Shown: piece after piece, positions 34,182 to 42,906 of the stretch | Layout: every line of letters starts with the position of its first letter | Position numbering within the stretch: the first letter of the stretch is position 1 | Virus record (IMG/VR): IMGVR_UViG_3300001799_000004 | Location: 1 to 59,554 of that record | DNA from: a virus | Length of the DNA stretch: 59,554 nt | Direction: 5' to 3' (one strand) | Position numbers and translations under genes: made by a program | The notes under the pieces: model-generated | Databases searched by the model: none | Told to the model about the DNA's origin: nothing | What the model saw: the letters and a program-made list of their open reading frames with translations, nothing else

Positions 34182-35231
34182 ATGTACGATCTTGACCAGA
34201 ATAGTGCCCTGTTCCATAGAACTGAAGCGCACGCAAACAAGACACGTCTGGCTTATCTGGCAGCTATAAGGCGTTTGATTGCACTTGTTAAAATGATGGA
34301 CATTGATCCAAATGTACCATTCCGGTTCTCGGACTACCCAAAGCTGGACAAGGAGGCAAAGTTGATTTTCGAAATGCTTTATCGCGACATCTCAGGAGTT
34401 GTGATTAAAGGGATAGAAAAAGAATGGCAGGAGGCCAATGCTACCAATGACAACCGTGCTGAACGTGTTTTCAAACTGAAGAAGATCGGCAAGGTGCCTG
34501 AGGCATATCTTCAGCGTAATCTGGCTGCCAGGGATGCTTTTATTGCCAGAAAGACCGGCAAGGATGGGCTGATTGTAAGCAAACGTATCTGGAACTATGT
34601 AGGGCAGTTCAGGCAAGAGATGGAGATGGCTCTTGATATTGGCCTGTCAGATGGCCGGTCAGCTGCTGAATTGTCGCGTGATATCCGAAAGTACCTCAAC
34701 GAACCAGAAAGACTTTACCGGAGGGTACGGGACCACAGGGGCGTACTTCAGCTCTCGAAGAATGCGAAAGCTTACCATCCCGGGCAAGGTGTTTACAGGT
34801 CAAGTTACAAGAACGCCATGCGATTGACCAGGACAGAAACCAATATGGCATATAGAACAGCTGACCATAAACGCTGGCAGCAACTACCATTCATTGTTGG
34901 CTTTGAGGTGCGGCTAAGCAACAATCACCCTTCCATCGATATTTGTGATGACCTAAAAGGAAAATATCCAAAAGAGTTCATTTTTAATGGATGGCATCCT
35001 CAATGCCGGTGCCATGTGGTGGCCATACTCCCTACTGATGAAGAGTTTGAGGATATGCAGCAGCGATTACTTGATGGCGAGGGTGATATTGCGAGCCAGA
35101 GGAAAGTTGTAAGTGTTCCGGATGGGTTCAAAAAGTGGCTGAAAGACAACAAAGAACGCTACAAATCGGCTAAGGGGAAAGGCACATTACCATACTTCAT
35201 AAATGATAACCCTATCTTTGCCCGTGTGTAA
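34182..35231 (+). CDS. Head morphogenesis protein (SPP1 gp7/Mu F-like)
   Basis: A 349-residue protein 2 bases after portal. It carries the Mu F/SPP1 gp7 motif with the NGWHPQCRCHVVAIL metal-like signature at about residues 271-285. The preceding ARTET-like segment reads LTRTETNMAYRTADHKRW. Such proteins associate with the portal during prohead assembly. A strong terminator follows, which ends this gene block. Confidence 0.9.
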   Translation: MYDLDQNSALFHRTEAHANKTRLAYLAAIRRLIALVKMMDIDPNVPFRFSDYPKLDKEAKLIFEMLYRDISGVVIKGIEKEWQEANATNDNRAERVFKLKKIGKVPEAYLQRNLAARDAFIARKTGKDGLIVSKRIWNYVGQFRQEMEMALDIGLSDGRSAAELSRDIRKYLNEPERLYRRVRDHRGVLQLSKNAKAYHPGQGVYRSSYKNAMRLTRTETNMAYRTADHKRWQQLPFIVGFEVRLSNNHPSIDICDDLKGKYPKEFIFNGWHPQCRCHVVAILPTDEEFEDMQQRLLDGEGDIASQRKVVSVPDGFKKWLKDNKERYKSAKGKGTLPYFINDNPIFARV

Positions 35232-35256
35232 TGTGTTGTTAGTTTACTGGTTGGGG

Positions 35257-35289
35257 TCAGCTATCCGAAAGGGTAGCTGATTTTTTTTT
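35257..35289 (+). terminator. Rho-independent terminator
   Basis: TCAGCTATCC (35257-35266), GAAA loop, GGGTAGCTGA (35271-35280) and then nine T. It ends the terminase-portal-head transcript. Confidence 0.9.
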
Positions 35290-35394
35290 ATTTTTTTACC
35301 TTTTTTCGGAAAGAAAATTTTAATTTTACTTGCTTGTTCATGCTTTTGAGCATAAATATTAATACAACATATTTATTAACTAAAATTTAAAATC

Positions 35395-35733
35395 ATGTCA
35401 GATACATTTCAATGGAAGGGGAGAAGTGGAAATCACTACAATTATCAAGTCTTTCCAATTAATCAAAGGTTCGACCAAGGCATCTTAGGCAATTATATTT
35501 TTGCAAGAAGAGATGTAGTTGGTTGGTGGGCAATTTATATTGGCGAAGGAGACATTGACCAAAGAACACAAGATGCTACACATCGTAATTGCGCTATTCA
35601 GAAAGGAGCCACACACATTCATGCGCATATTAATTCAAACGAATTGAGAAGAAAAGAGGAAGAAAAGGACTTGCTTGATGGGAATGATGTGGCATATTCT
35701 CCAATGGGTTGCAACAAAAAAGCAGGTGGTTGA
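35395..35733 (+). CDS. GIY-YIG-like nuclease-domain protein
   Basis: A 112-residue protein that follows the terminator and has its own upstream AT-rich region. WWAIYIGEGDIDQRTQDATH fits the GIY-YIG strand (YIG with a later Arg), and the end (ELRRKEEEKDLL ... YSPMGCN) fits the catalytic Glu and final Asn of the fold. The region is richer in A+T than the head genes, as if acquired. It could be a homing-type or defence nuclease; the first GIY half of the motif is not exact. Confidence 0.6.
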   Translation: MSDTFQWKGRSGNHYNYQVFPINQRFDQGILGNYIFARRDVVGWWAIYIGEGDIDQRTQDATHRNCAIQKGATHIHAHINSNELRRKEEEKDLLDGNDVAYSPMGCNKKAGG

Positions 35734-35782
35734 AAATGAAATGAGTATTTATTACTCAACTTGTTTTTTTTAAAAGATAAAG

Positions 35783-37195
35783 CTAACAATACAGGACTTC
35801 ATCATTAAATATTTTGATTGCTTCTTGCTCTTTGTAATACGCTTCTGCTCGTAATTTGTTCGCATTTAACGCAAGGTCATTAATTTGTTGTTGTGCGTTT
35901 TCGTTTTTCAAAATTGGTATCGGAACTTCAGCTAAATGTTCTACTTCAATTTCATCTACAACTGCACCGTAAGTCAAACGTTCGATAAGTACTTTACCGT
36001 AATCCGATTGCAACCAAATGTATAAGTAACCTGCAATATCTTTTAATTTCGGAACGACTCTCAATACGTGTTCAGACATAGCCCATTTATTCCAATGTTC
36101 AGGTATAATTTGTGTTTTTCCGATAGTTCCGCTTCTTGTAATTGCAATCATATTTTCTTCAATAAACAAATCTTTATCAACTCTTTTACTGTGCAAATGA
36201 GTTGAAAGATACTTCTTAGGTGTTGGGTCTAACTCTAAAATTTGCTTGCCACCGAGAAAGATAGTTCCGTGGTCACTTTCAACATAGTTTCGCTTAAACC
36301 TCCCAGCTTGGATTATTTTTTTGGAAACATTTATATCGTCAAGTCGCTTTATTGTCGCGCCTTCGTCAAATAAACAATCCAAAATGCTTGACACAACTGG
36401 GTTGTGGTAAGAACCGTCAAAACGATTATTCAATAAATCTAAACGAACGGAAAATGTTCTTACTTCAGAATTTTTATCATAAAGATCGGGCAGCAAATTT
36501 TCAACAGGGGGCAACTTCAATTCATTAATGAGTAATCTTTCAGCTTGGTCAATTAGTTCATTTGCTTGGTCTCTTAAGTCAAACGACTGAATGACTAAAT
36601 TGTGGATTTTTAATCTTATTGGCTTTGAAGGATAGGGCACATGAACTTCTTCCAAATGTTCAGGCTCAATGTGTTTAATTACTGCACCGTAGTTATTTGT
36701 TGTAATTAAACTTTGTCCTGTTTCGCTAATAAGGTAAGCATAGACAAAACCAATATCTTCCTTGTCTTTAACGTTTATCCTCAACAAATCATGGCTGAAT
36801 ATTTGTCTATCAAATGAATTGTTTACTATAGTACATTTGCCAATTGTTCCAGAACAAGTCATCAAGATTTGCCCTTTACTTACACGTAACGCTTCAATAT
36901 CGGTATTCGTGAGGTCTGAAATGTATTTGTATGGCTTAGGATAAAGTTCCAAGATTTGTGAAGGCTGGAAAATAGGGTAGTTTGATTTTTCAATATAAAT
37001 TCTTTTGAAACGTTCTCTATGATAAGCCAAAGCCAAACCATTAGCACCACAAACTTTCTTTATTTCCCACTTGCAGTTTTTTAAAACTTCCTTTGCTTTC
37101 AGCGCTTCAACATTAAAAACATTTGCTTCAAAACGAAGTTTAGCAGCAAAAACTTCTTCAATGCTTACGCTTGCATATTTTAAAGTTTCTACCAT
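35783..37195 (-). CDS. Restriction-modification specificity subunit (two TRDs)
   Basis: I start at the Met 9 codons into the open frame (37195, MVETLKYASV), which overlaps the methylase stop by 7 bases; an earlier ATG at 37219 would overlap by 31. The protein has two HsdS-type target-recognition half-domains. Both have the ILELYPKPYKY/ILELDPTPKKY pattern, an SGTIGK turn and a YLIS/YIWL segment, each followed by a helical spacer. It directs the fusion enzyme upstream to its target. A full-length two-domain S protein implies a bipartite asymmetric target. Confidence 0.88.
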   Translation of the reverse strand: MVETLKYASVSIEEVFAAKLRFEANVFNVEALKAKEVLKNCKWEIKKVCGANGLALAYHRERFKRIYIEKSNYPIFQPSQILELYPKPYKYISDLTNTDIEALRVSKGQILMTCSGTIGKCTIVNNSFDRQIFSHDLLRINVKDKEDIGFVYAYLISETGQSLITTNNYGAVIKHIEPEHLEEVHVPYPSKPIRLKIHNLVIQSFDLRDQANELIDQAERLLINELKLPPVENLLPDLYDKNSEVRTFSVRLDLLNNRFDGSYHNPVVSSILDCLFDEGATIKRLDDINVSKKIIQAGRFKRNYVESDHGTIFLGGKQILELDPTPKKYLSTHLHSKRVDKDLFIEENMIAITRSGTIGKTQIIPEHWNKWAMSEHVLRVVPKLKDIAGYLYIWLQSDYGKVLIERLTYGAVVDEIEVEHLAEVPIPILKNENAQQQINDLALNANKLRAEAYYKEQEAIKIFNDEVLYC

Positions 37196-39126
37196 TGTAT
37201 TCCTTCTTGCTTTTTCCAACGTTTAAAGATTGACGGAACTTCTGTTGTTTGATCGTCTAATTCTGGTTCTTCATATGTTTCAATGTCGCCATTTTCGTTA
37301 AGATGTGTTCTGGAGAAATATAATACTTCTCCGTTCTTGTCTCTTTTTAAAATATCGGCTCCCCTTTTATCGTGTCCAACTTTATCAATCATTGCCATGA
37401 ATATGTTATAGCTGTGATCAGGCTCACTTCTTTCTTTATCTGTTTTTTTCTGTACAATTAGAACTGAGGTTTGTGTACCTGTTGACGGTTGGAAGGTATC
37501 CTGATGAAGATCAATGCTTGCTATTATGTAACAGTTGTTTAATAACCATTGTCTAATGAATGCCTTTCCAGGCGACCCCAATATGCTATCTGGCAAAACA
37601 ATAGCTAAACGTCCTCCCGGTTTTAAAAGTTGAACACAACGCTCAACAAATAACTCTTCTGGCGACATTGATTTACTTCCTCGAGCAATTTCATATTGGT
37701 TTAAAATTGCTGGGTCTTGAATAGGAATTTTACTTCCAAATGGTGGATTAGTAACTATTACGTCAAAAAGTGCTATGTCTTTAGCTGTTCTTATTTCTTT
37801 AAGGTCTAATCCAAATCTCTCAGCAAGGGTTTTCTTAAAATCTAAATCCCATTCGTGAGGTGGTAGTAAAGAATTTGCCCTTAAGATATTTCCGCTACCA
37901 TCATTATTCATGACCATATTCATTTTGGTAGCCTTAACCAAATCGGGGTTAATATCAAAGCCGAAAAAGTATTTGCCAGCGATAGCCTTTATTTCTTCAT
38001 TTGCTGTTTGCTTATGTGTTTCACTCCATTTATCTTTTGGCTTGCCTAACTTATCAGCAATTTTATTTTCAATCTGCTGAATTACATTATTCATTGCTTG
38101 AACTAAGAAACCACCCGTCCCACAGCTACTGTCCAAAACGTATTCACCAACCTTTGGCGCAATCATTTCAACCGACATTTTCATCACATTTCTTGGCGTG
38201 AAAAATTCCCCTCTATCACCTCTCAAGTTTGAACCTACAATTTCTTCATAAGCCTTTCCTTTTACGTCAATGTTTGTGTCAAGAAAGCTATATCGTTGAA
38301 GCTCTCCCACAACATAGGCTAATGTTCTTGGTGACAACAATAACTCGTCATTCCCTGCAAAAATTTGCTTATGCTTAGCTTTAACCTTAGTAAATATTTT
38401 TTCTATGCGTTTTTTTACTGTTAATTGCCCGTCTGGGTTATCCCTTTCCTTGGTTGAAACAAAAAACTCCGGTTCTTCCAGCAGGTTCCTTTCATCTTCA
38501 ATTTTGCAGAATATAATTTTCAATAATTCAAAGAATGCTACCTGCTTCTGAGGTCCATCAATGGCATGTATGTGATTGTGACATTTTTTAAAAGCATATA
38601 ACAGGTTGTCACCGCTCGCTTTTTGTTGACGTTTTCTGCTTGGCCTATCAATCTCTTCTATGGGTGTGTTGAATGAAAGTATGTCGATATAATCCTCAAA
38701 CTCAATTCTACCATTTGAATTAATGATTTTTCTAAACACTTCCTTGTCTTTACCATTAGTCCACATTCCCCATTCACAGTTACCGCTTGCTTGCATGTAA
38801 GATTTCAGTTGTCCCACCCCCTCTTTTTTGTCATTTGGACTGACATTCTCCTTTTTACATTCGACTACCAAGTGAATATTCTCCTGAGAAAAGTCAGCAC
38901 AATTTTTCATGAAAATGGCAATATCAACCCTCTTATTGGTTGAGCCTACTTTTATTGGTAGCTCAATTTTGATCAAAGACTTTGGATACTTATGCTCGTT
39001 TACTAACCTTTTCTCGATATTTTGTCTAACATATTCCTCTGGTGTATCTTTCCGGAAAACACCATCAATATAGTCTCTTACTCTACCTTCTGGTACTGTA
39101 ATTACTTGTATATCTTTATTTAACAT
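37189..39126 (-). CDS. Nuclease-adenine methylase fusion of a type IIB/I-like RM system
   Basis: A 645-residue protein with an N-terminal PD-(D/E)XK nuclease (RVDIAIF, Asp 68; VVECKKE, Glu 89 and Lys 91) and an N6-adenine methylase: motif I DSSCGTGGF (332-340), FTPRNV before it, motif IV NPPFGS (460-465). Separate HsdR is absent. Nuclease and methylase in one chain plus a separate specificity subunit is the design of BcgI-type (type IIB) systems, where the enzyme cuts on both sides of its site; BcgI A is similar in size. The gene is AT-rich relative to phage genes, suggesting horizontal gain. Confidence 0.85.
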   Translation of the reverse strand: MLNKDIQVITVPEGRVRDYIDGVFRKDTPEEYVRQNIEKRLVNEHKYPKSLIKIELPIKVGSTNKRVDIAIFMKNCADFSQENIHLVVECKKENVSPNDKKEGVGQLKSYMQASGNCEWGMWTNGKDKEVFRKIINSNGRIEFEDYIDILSFNTPIEEIDRPSRKRQQKASGDNLLYAFKKCHNHIHAIDGPQKQVAFFELLKIIFCKIEDERNLLEEPEFFVSTKERDNPDGQLTVKKRIEKIFTKVKAKHKQIFAGNDELLLSPRTLAYVVGELQRYSFLDTNIDVKGKAYEEIVGSNLRGDRGEFFTPRNVMKMSVEMIAPKVGEYVLDSSCGTGGFLVQAMNNVIQQIENKIADKLGKPKDKWSETHKQTANEEIKAIAGKYFFGFDINPDLVKATKMNMVMNNDGSGNILRANSLLPPHEWDLDFKKTLAERFGLDLKEIRTAKDIALFDVIVTNPPFGSKIPIQDPAILNQYEIARGSKSMSPEELFVERCVQLLKPGGRLAIVLPDSILGSPGKAFIRQWLLNNCYIIASIDLHQDTFQPSTGTQTSVLIVQKKTDKERSEPDHSYNIFMAMIDKVGHDKRGADILKRDKNGEVLYFSRTHLNENGDIETYEEPELDDQTTEVPSIFKRWKKQEGIQW

Positions 39127-39274
39127 AAGAAAGCTTTATTTTTCATCATATTGAATTCGTCCATGGAGCATTTCTGGTCAATGTTTTCTTTCTCACAAAC
39201 TATTAAATTGAAATTACTTCTACCCTTTATTATCAATTTCACTTATGAGAAAATAGTTAGCAAATATAGCTTAA

Positions 39275-39514
39275 TTACGATCTTGGCCTCCCCCTCTCCC
39301 CTTCTTTGGTGATCAAGTACCCCAACCGAATGATTAACTTGTCATTCTGGTAGGGGGATAGATCAAAGTCATGATCGTACCAGAATGTGTTTATTCCTGT
39401 GCCTATTTCCTGCTCTGAAAACCGGTCATAGATTGCAGCAATGCTGCCGAAATAGTAATGCCTGCCTGTGCCTTTAAACTCGACATGATAGACTTTTCGC
39501 TGTTGTTTGCTCAT
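39275..39514 (-). CDS. Hypothetical small phage protein
   Basis: A 79-residue protein with strands (KVYHVEFKGTGRHYYFGS, LIIRLGYLITKE). The pattern is familiar from Bacteroidota phages, with unknown function. It belongs to the leftward block. Confidence 0.55.
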   Translation of the reverse strand: MSKQQRKVYHVEFKGTGRHYYFGSIAAIYDRFSEQEIGTGINTFWYDHDFDLSPYQNDKLIIRLGYLITKEGERGRPRS

Positions 39515-39615
39515 TGGTTTTGAATGCTGCTGTAAAACTAAGAAATTGAATGGAACGAGGGACTAAAGTAGCAGACAATTTTCTTGTCTGCCTGGAGTCC
39601 GGAATTTGGGAGTAG

Positions 39616-39807
39616 CTATATGCTGATCACCAATCGGTCTGAGTGAACCTCTACTTTTACCCTATCGCCTGAATCAATACCGGCCTCTTTAAGCCAGTGT
39701 CCGGTCAGGACAAGTTGCGGCTTAGGTATTGGGCGGTTGTAGAACGAACGACGGGTTTTCCGCGGGGATTCCGTGAACTCTCTTACTTTAATCTCTCTGA
39801 TGTACAT
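39616..39807 (-). CDS. SymE-like (AbrB-fold) small protein
   Basis: A 63-residue protein with the SymE/SpoVT-AbrB pattern: RPIPKPQLVLTGHWLKEAG then DSGDRVKVEV and a final RLVISI strand. SymE-type proteins are annotated as type I toxins or DNA/RNA-binding regulators. No antisense RNA is evident here, so the toxin role is uncertain. Confidence 0.7.
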   Translation of the reverse strand: MYIREIKVREFTESPRKTRRSFYNRPIPKPQLVLTGHWLKEAGIDSGDRVKVEVHSDRLVISI

Positions 39808-39822
39808 TGTTGATGGATTAGG

Positions 39823-40656
39823 TTAATAACTCGAAACTGGTTCAAATACTTCAAATATTGAAAGCTGTTGACCGGGTTTGTATTCTGGTAAAATGATCGT
39901 TTGCTTGACTGGTTCAGTCTGTTTCTCTGGATGTGCTTTGATTGGCTCTCCATCATTCGAATGCCAAACCTGCCAGGCAACAGATTGTTCTTTCCTGATA
40001 GGTACAATATGGGGCAATCCGCCGAGAGTGAAAATCCGTGGATTGATTTCATAGCCAAAGACAAAATGATCAGGCCACAGGCTGTCACCATTAAGTGCCT
40101 GACCTTTGCAGCCGTGCAGAGCAAGGTTAATTGCAGTCATTTTAGTGCAGATAACATCTACATCCTGACCAACGAGATAGTTGCCCGGGGCAACCTTATT
40201 AAATGCAAGTAGCATTCTGCCGGACCCGCTTGCCGGGTCATTTACTGTAAGACCAGTTCGTTTTTCATCACATTCGCTCAGGGGTTGCTGAATCTGAGCC
40301 ATGAAGTCACACACTGTTGGTGGGGTAAAAAACTGACCAAGGAATGAAGCTTTGCTGTAGGATGCAATTTCTTCATACAGGGTTCCCAGAGCATCATACC
40401 AGGCAAGATCTTCCGACATATTGTCGGCCATTGTGTTGACAAGAGCTGTGAACATTTCATTAAACCGGGGGTAATCTTCCTTGTAACGACCTTTGAGTTG
40501 ATCTGCCAGCTCCTTGTCACCTTCCCACAGGAAGCATGCAGTGGTGTAGTCTATGAAGTCCCTGAATATATCATAGTCATAGTAGTATCCCCGGAATGAG
40601 TTCAGCACTTTGACGAAGTGCCTGAGTGCAGGTGGAAAATCACGAGTCTTTGCCAT
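39823..40656 (-). CDS. N6-methylase-like protein lacking the catalytic NPPY/F motif
   Basis: I start at ATG 40656 (MAKTRDFPPAL), which overlaps the preceding small gene by 17 bases; the open frame extends to 40698. The 277-residue protein has the N6-methylase entry (FLGQFFTPPTVCDFM), SAM motif I (NDPASGSGRMLLAF) and a VGQDVDVICTKMTAIN segment. At the motif IV position the text reads GYEINPRIFTLGG, with no NPPY/F. It therefore probably binds SAM but may not methylate adenine. Proteins of this size and type recur in Bacteroidota mobile elements, so the loss may be functional rather than decay. Confidence 0.75.
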   Translation of the reverse strand: MAKTRDFPPALRHFVKVLNSFRGYYYDYDIFRDFIDYTTACFLWEGDKELADQLKGRYKEDYPRFNEMFTALVNTMADNMSEDLAWYDALGTLYEEIASYSKASFLGQFFTPPTVCDFMAQIQQPLSECDEKRTGLTVNDPASGSGRMLLAFNKVAPGNYLVGQDVDVICTKMTAINLALHGCKGQALNGDSLWPDHFVFGYEINPRIFTLGGLPHIVPIRKEQSVAWQVWHSNDGEPIKAHPEKQTEPVKQTIILPEYKPGQQLSIFEVFEPVSSY

Positions 40657-40795
40657 TTCTTCTGATAATGTAGCGTTCGCCATCCTCATTGTCGACAATG
40701 GCCAGCCTTTTGTCCTTACTCATTAATTGAACGATAGAGGAACTTGTCATTGTTTTGAATTCCTCTGGTGAAACGATAGTTTTCTGCTTTTTCAT
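40640..40795 (-). CDS. Short hypothetical protein, 51 residues
   Basis: An open frame on the minus strand, from ATG at 40795 to TGA at 40640-40642, upstream of the methylase-like gene. It encodes MKKQKTIVSPEEFKTM, a short helix, and a small beta hairpin (LAIVDNEDGERYIIRR). Composition and the overlap with the methylase start make it a likely real small gene. Confidence 0.5.
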   Translation of the reverse strand: MKKQKTIVSPEEFKTMTSSSIVQLMSKDKRLAIVDNEDGERYIIRRNGKDS

Positions 40796-40811
40796 TTTTT
40801 TAGGTGTTTAT

Positions 40812-41144
40812 TTAAAAACAAGGGTCAATTCTCATTGCATGAGTATTCAGGGCGATGGCTGTACCACTCATTGATTCTCCTTTACGGACCCATCTTCCGT
40901 TCTTTCTTTTGCTGTAGATCTCCCCGGGGTGTTCTTCGATCACTCCGTTGATCTGGTACTTTTCGCCATAATGGTCGAGCACCGTGTAATGATTAGGTTT
41001 TACCATGATCTCTGTTGCTGAGATTACTTCGGTTACCGTGTATGGGTAACGATCTGTGTAAAGGACTTCGCAGCAGGGCATCCCTACCACCGGAGCGATA
41101 GGGTTCTGCTGCATGATCATTGATTGAAAGCTTACTGTGTTCAT
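40812..41144 (-). CDS. Hypothetical phage protein
   Basis: A 110-residue protein taken from ATG 41144 (MNTVSFQSMIM), because the upstream 18 residues of the open frame have no clear start context. It is beta-rich (TVTEVISATEIMVKPNHYTV) with a basic middle (YSKRKNGRWVRKGE). It belongs to a class seen in Bacteroidota phages and plasmids; function unknown. Confidence 0.6.
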   Translation of the reverse strand: MNTVSFQSMIMQQNPIAPVVGMPCCEVLYTDRYPYTVTEVISATEIMVKPNHYTVLDHYGEKYQINGVIEEHPGEIYSKRKNGRWVRKGESMSGTAIALNTHAMRIDPCF

Positions 41145-41191
41145 ATGATTAAATGTTATGGCCGGAGGTCTCGCCCCGGCCGGGTTATTTC

Positions 41192-41416
41192 TTACCAACC
41201 TATTTTGTCTTTGACATCTCCGGGAAGGTATCCAATCTGATTTCCTTCAACGAGGTAAACTACCTCAGCAGGTTCATCTTCGGACTCTTCATCTGGATTG
41301 CATTCTACAACACCTTGGATTGCATACTCAAACGGCCAGCCTGGTTGACTGGCGAACCTAACTTCTGCTTCCGGATTCATTCCTTCAAGTTCTTCAATTA
41401 ACCCTCTTACTCTCAT
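41192..41416 (-). CDS. Conserved small protein of phages and plasmids
   Basis: A 74-residue acidic protein with RGLIEELEGMNPEAEVRFA and EVVYLVEGNQIGYLPGDV. This small family is widespread in bacterial mobile elements without known function. It is the first gene of the leftward block, reading away from the scaffold gene. Confidence 0.6.
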   Translation of the reverse strand: MRVRGLIEELEGMNPEAEVRFASQPGWPFEYAIQGVVECNPDEESEDEPAEVVYLVEGNQIGYLPGDVKDKIGW

Positions 41417-41618
41417 GGTCTTTAATGTTTTAGTGTTATTTCCTTACGAATTTACGAAATATTTTATTAAATATAACAATATATGTAAAATATTTATATA
41501 ATTTTTATTATCAATGGTATTCAGAAGATTAGTTAACATTTTTATGTCTATATGAGGTACACTAATATGATACACTATTTTTACAGTCTAAATTGACTTC
41601 TATCAATAACCTAACAGC
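41417..41618. other. AT-rich divergent intergenic region
   Basis: About 200 bases, very AT-rich, between the leftward accessory block and the rightward structural genes. It should carry promoters for both. No exact TAnnTTTG box was found, so I can only note it. Confidence 0.4.
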
Positions 41619-42242
41619 ATGAAAATTAAAATCCTTCAAGCACTGAAAACCAGGTACGCAAACCTGGGGTTTGGCGACAAAGCATTTGACGGGGTGGCTG
41701 ACTATTTGTCAAAAACCGTCACAGAAGAATCACAGATCGAAACCGCAACAGCCGGGGTCGAACCGCTGCTAAAAGCTTTCCAGGGCGACATTGACAAAGT
41801 CCGTACAGAACTAAGTCAGAAAACCAAAGAACTGGAAGACCTGAAAAAGAAACCCGAACCTCCTAAACCGGAACCTGATGAGCCTGCATGGTTCAAAACA
41901 TGGAAAGAGGAACAAGCCAAGAAGATTGAATCTCTCGAAAAAGAGAACCATAACTTCAAGGCTGAAAAGGCAAAGGAAACCCGGACAGTGCAGGTAGCAG
42001 CAAAAGTTAAAGAACTCGGAATCCCTGAATGGAGAATGAAAGGGGTGACTGTTCCGGAAACCCTCGATGAGGCCGGTGTCACAACTTTTCTCACAGAAAT
42101 CAAACAGGAATTGATTACCGCAGGGCTTGGTGGAAAGACCGAAACAGGAACACTGGTACAAGGAGATGAGGCACTCAAGCAAATCGCTGCTGGCCTTGTC
42201 GACAAGTACTCTGTCTCTGATTCACCGGTCAAAAAAGAGTAA
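41619..42242 (+). CDS. Capsid scaffolding-like protein
   Basis: A 207-residue acidic protein, directly before the decoration and capsid genes. It has a long coiled coil (KAFQGDIDKVRTELSQKTKE; KIESLEKENHNFKAEKAKE) and a Pro/Lys-rich hinge (KKKPEPPKPEPDEP). This is the usual look and place of a scaffold protein that guides capsid assembly and is then removed. Identification is by position and composition. Confidence 0.75.
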   Translation: MKIKILQALKTRYANLGFGDKAFDGVADYLSKTVTEESQIETATAGVEPLLKAFQGDIDKVRTELSQKTKELEDLKKKPEPPKPEPDEPAWFKTWKEEQAKKIESLEKENHNFKAEKAKETRTVQVAAKVKELGIPEWRMKGVTVPETLDEAGVTTFLTEIKQELITAGLGGKTETGTLVQGDEALKQIAAGLVDKYSVSDSPVKKE

Positions 42243-42266
42243 TTAACCCTTTAAAACCGAAATCTG

Positions 42267-42878
42267 ATGAATTTCAAGAAACAATCTTATGGTGGTGGAC
42301 GCCCTGTCTTTGTTACCCCCCCTGACCTTGTGTTGGGCGGGTTTGAACTTGACACAACAGGACAGTCCCTGCCCATTGGCACTGTAATCCCTGCCGGAAC
42401 TCTTGCCGTGTGCGATGAGTCCACGCGCAAGGTAAAACTGCTCAAATCAGCCCGGGTCATAGCGATCAGCACAGCTGATTCCAAGATCGTGACCGTAGAG
42501 CATGATGAATTCCTGTCGAACCTGTTCGCCGTTGGCGATTTGGTACATATTATCCCTGCTGTTGATCCCGATCCACTCGTAGAGATCACCGTAACAGCCG
42601 TAAACGAGGGAACTATTACCCTCTCTGCAGAAATCCCAGACCTTGAAGTTGGGGATGTAATTACTCAGATTGTGAAAGTTGTGGATGCAGCTGCATTCAT
42701 TGCAACTTTCAACTGTGTGGTTATCGCCCAGGTTAAGGTCGTTGATGGCATCAATGGTATTGATGTTTCAAAGGATGCTGAAATCTACGCACGCAGGGTG
42801 CTCCCGGTTCCGTCTTCGCTTAAAACGAATGACATGCTTTCGACCAATCCGCACATCCGCTATTCCAATTCACTCTAA
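42267..42878 (+). CDS. Head decoration or head fibre-like protein
   Basis: A 203-residue beta-rich protein (MNFKKQSYGGGRPVFVTPPD, VLGGFELDTTGQSLPIGTVI) between scaffold and major capsid. In Bacteroidota phages this position holds small capsid-associated beta proteins. It has no signal peptide and no enzyme motif. The exact role, decoration versus head fibre, cannot be decided here. Confidence 0.6.
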   Translation: MNFKKQSYGGGRPVFVTPPDLVLGGFELDTTGQSLPIGTVIPAGTLAVCDESTRKVKLLKSARVIAISTADSKIVTVEHDEFLSNLFAVGDLVHIIPAVDPDPLVEITVTAVNEGTITLSAEIPDLEVGDVITQIVKVVDAAAFIATFNCVVIAQVKVVDGINGIDVSKDAEIYARRVLPVPSSLKTNDMLSTNPHIRYSNSL

Positions 42879-42906
42879 CTCTAAAAAGTAAAGGAGGACC
42901 AATAAC

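Noticed and set aside
35783-39126. Incomplete type I RM system that lost its HsdR
   Set aside because: The methylase chain has its own intact PD-(D/E)XK nuclease, so a two-gene type IIB-like system explains it better than a loss.
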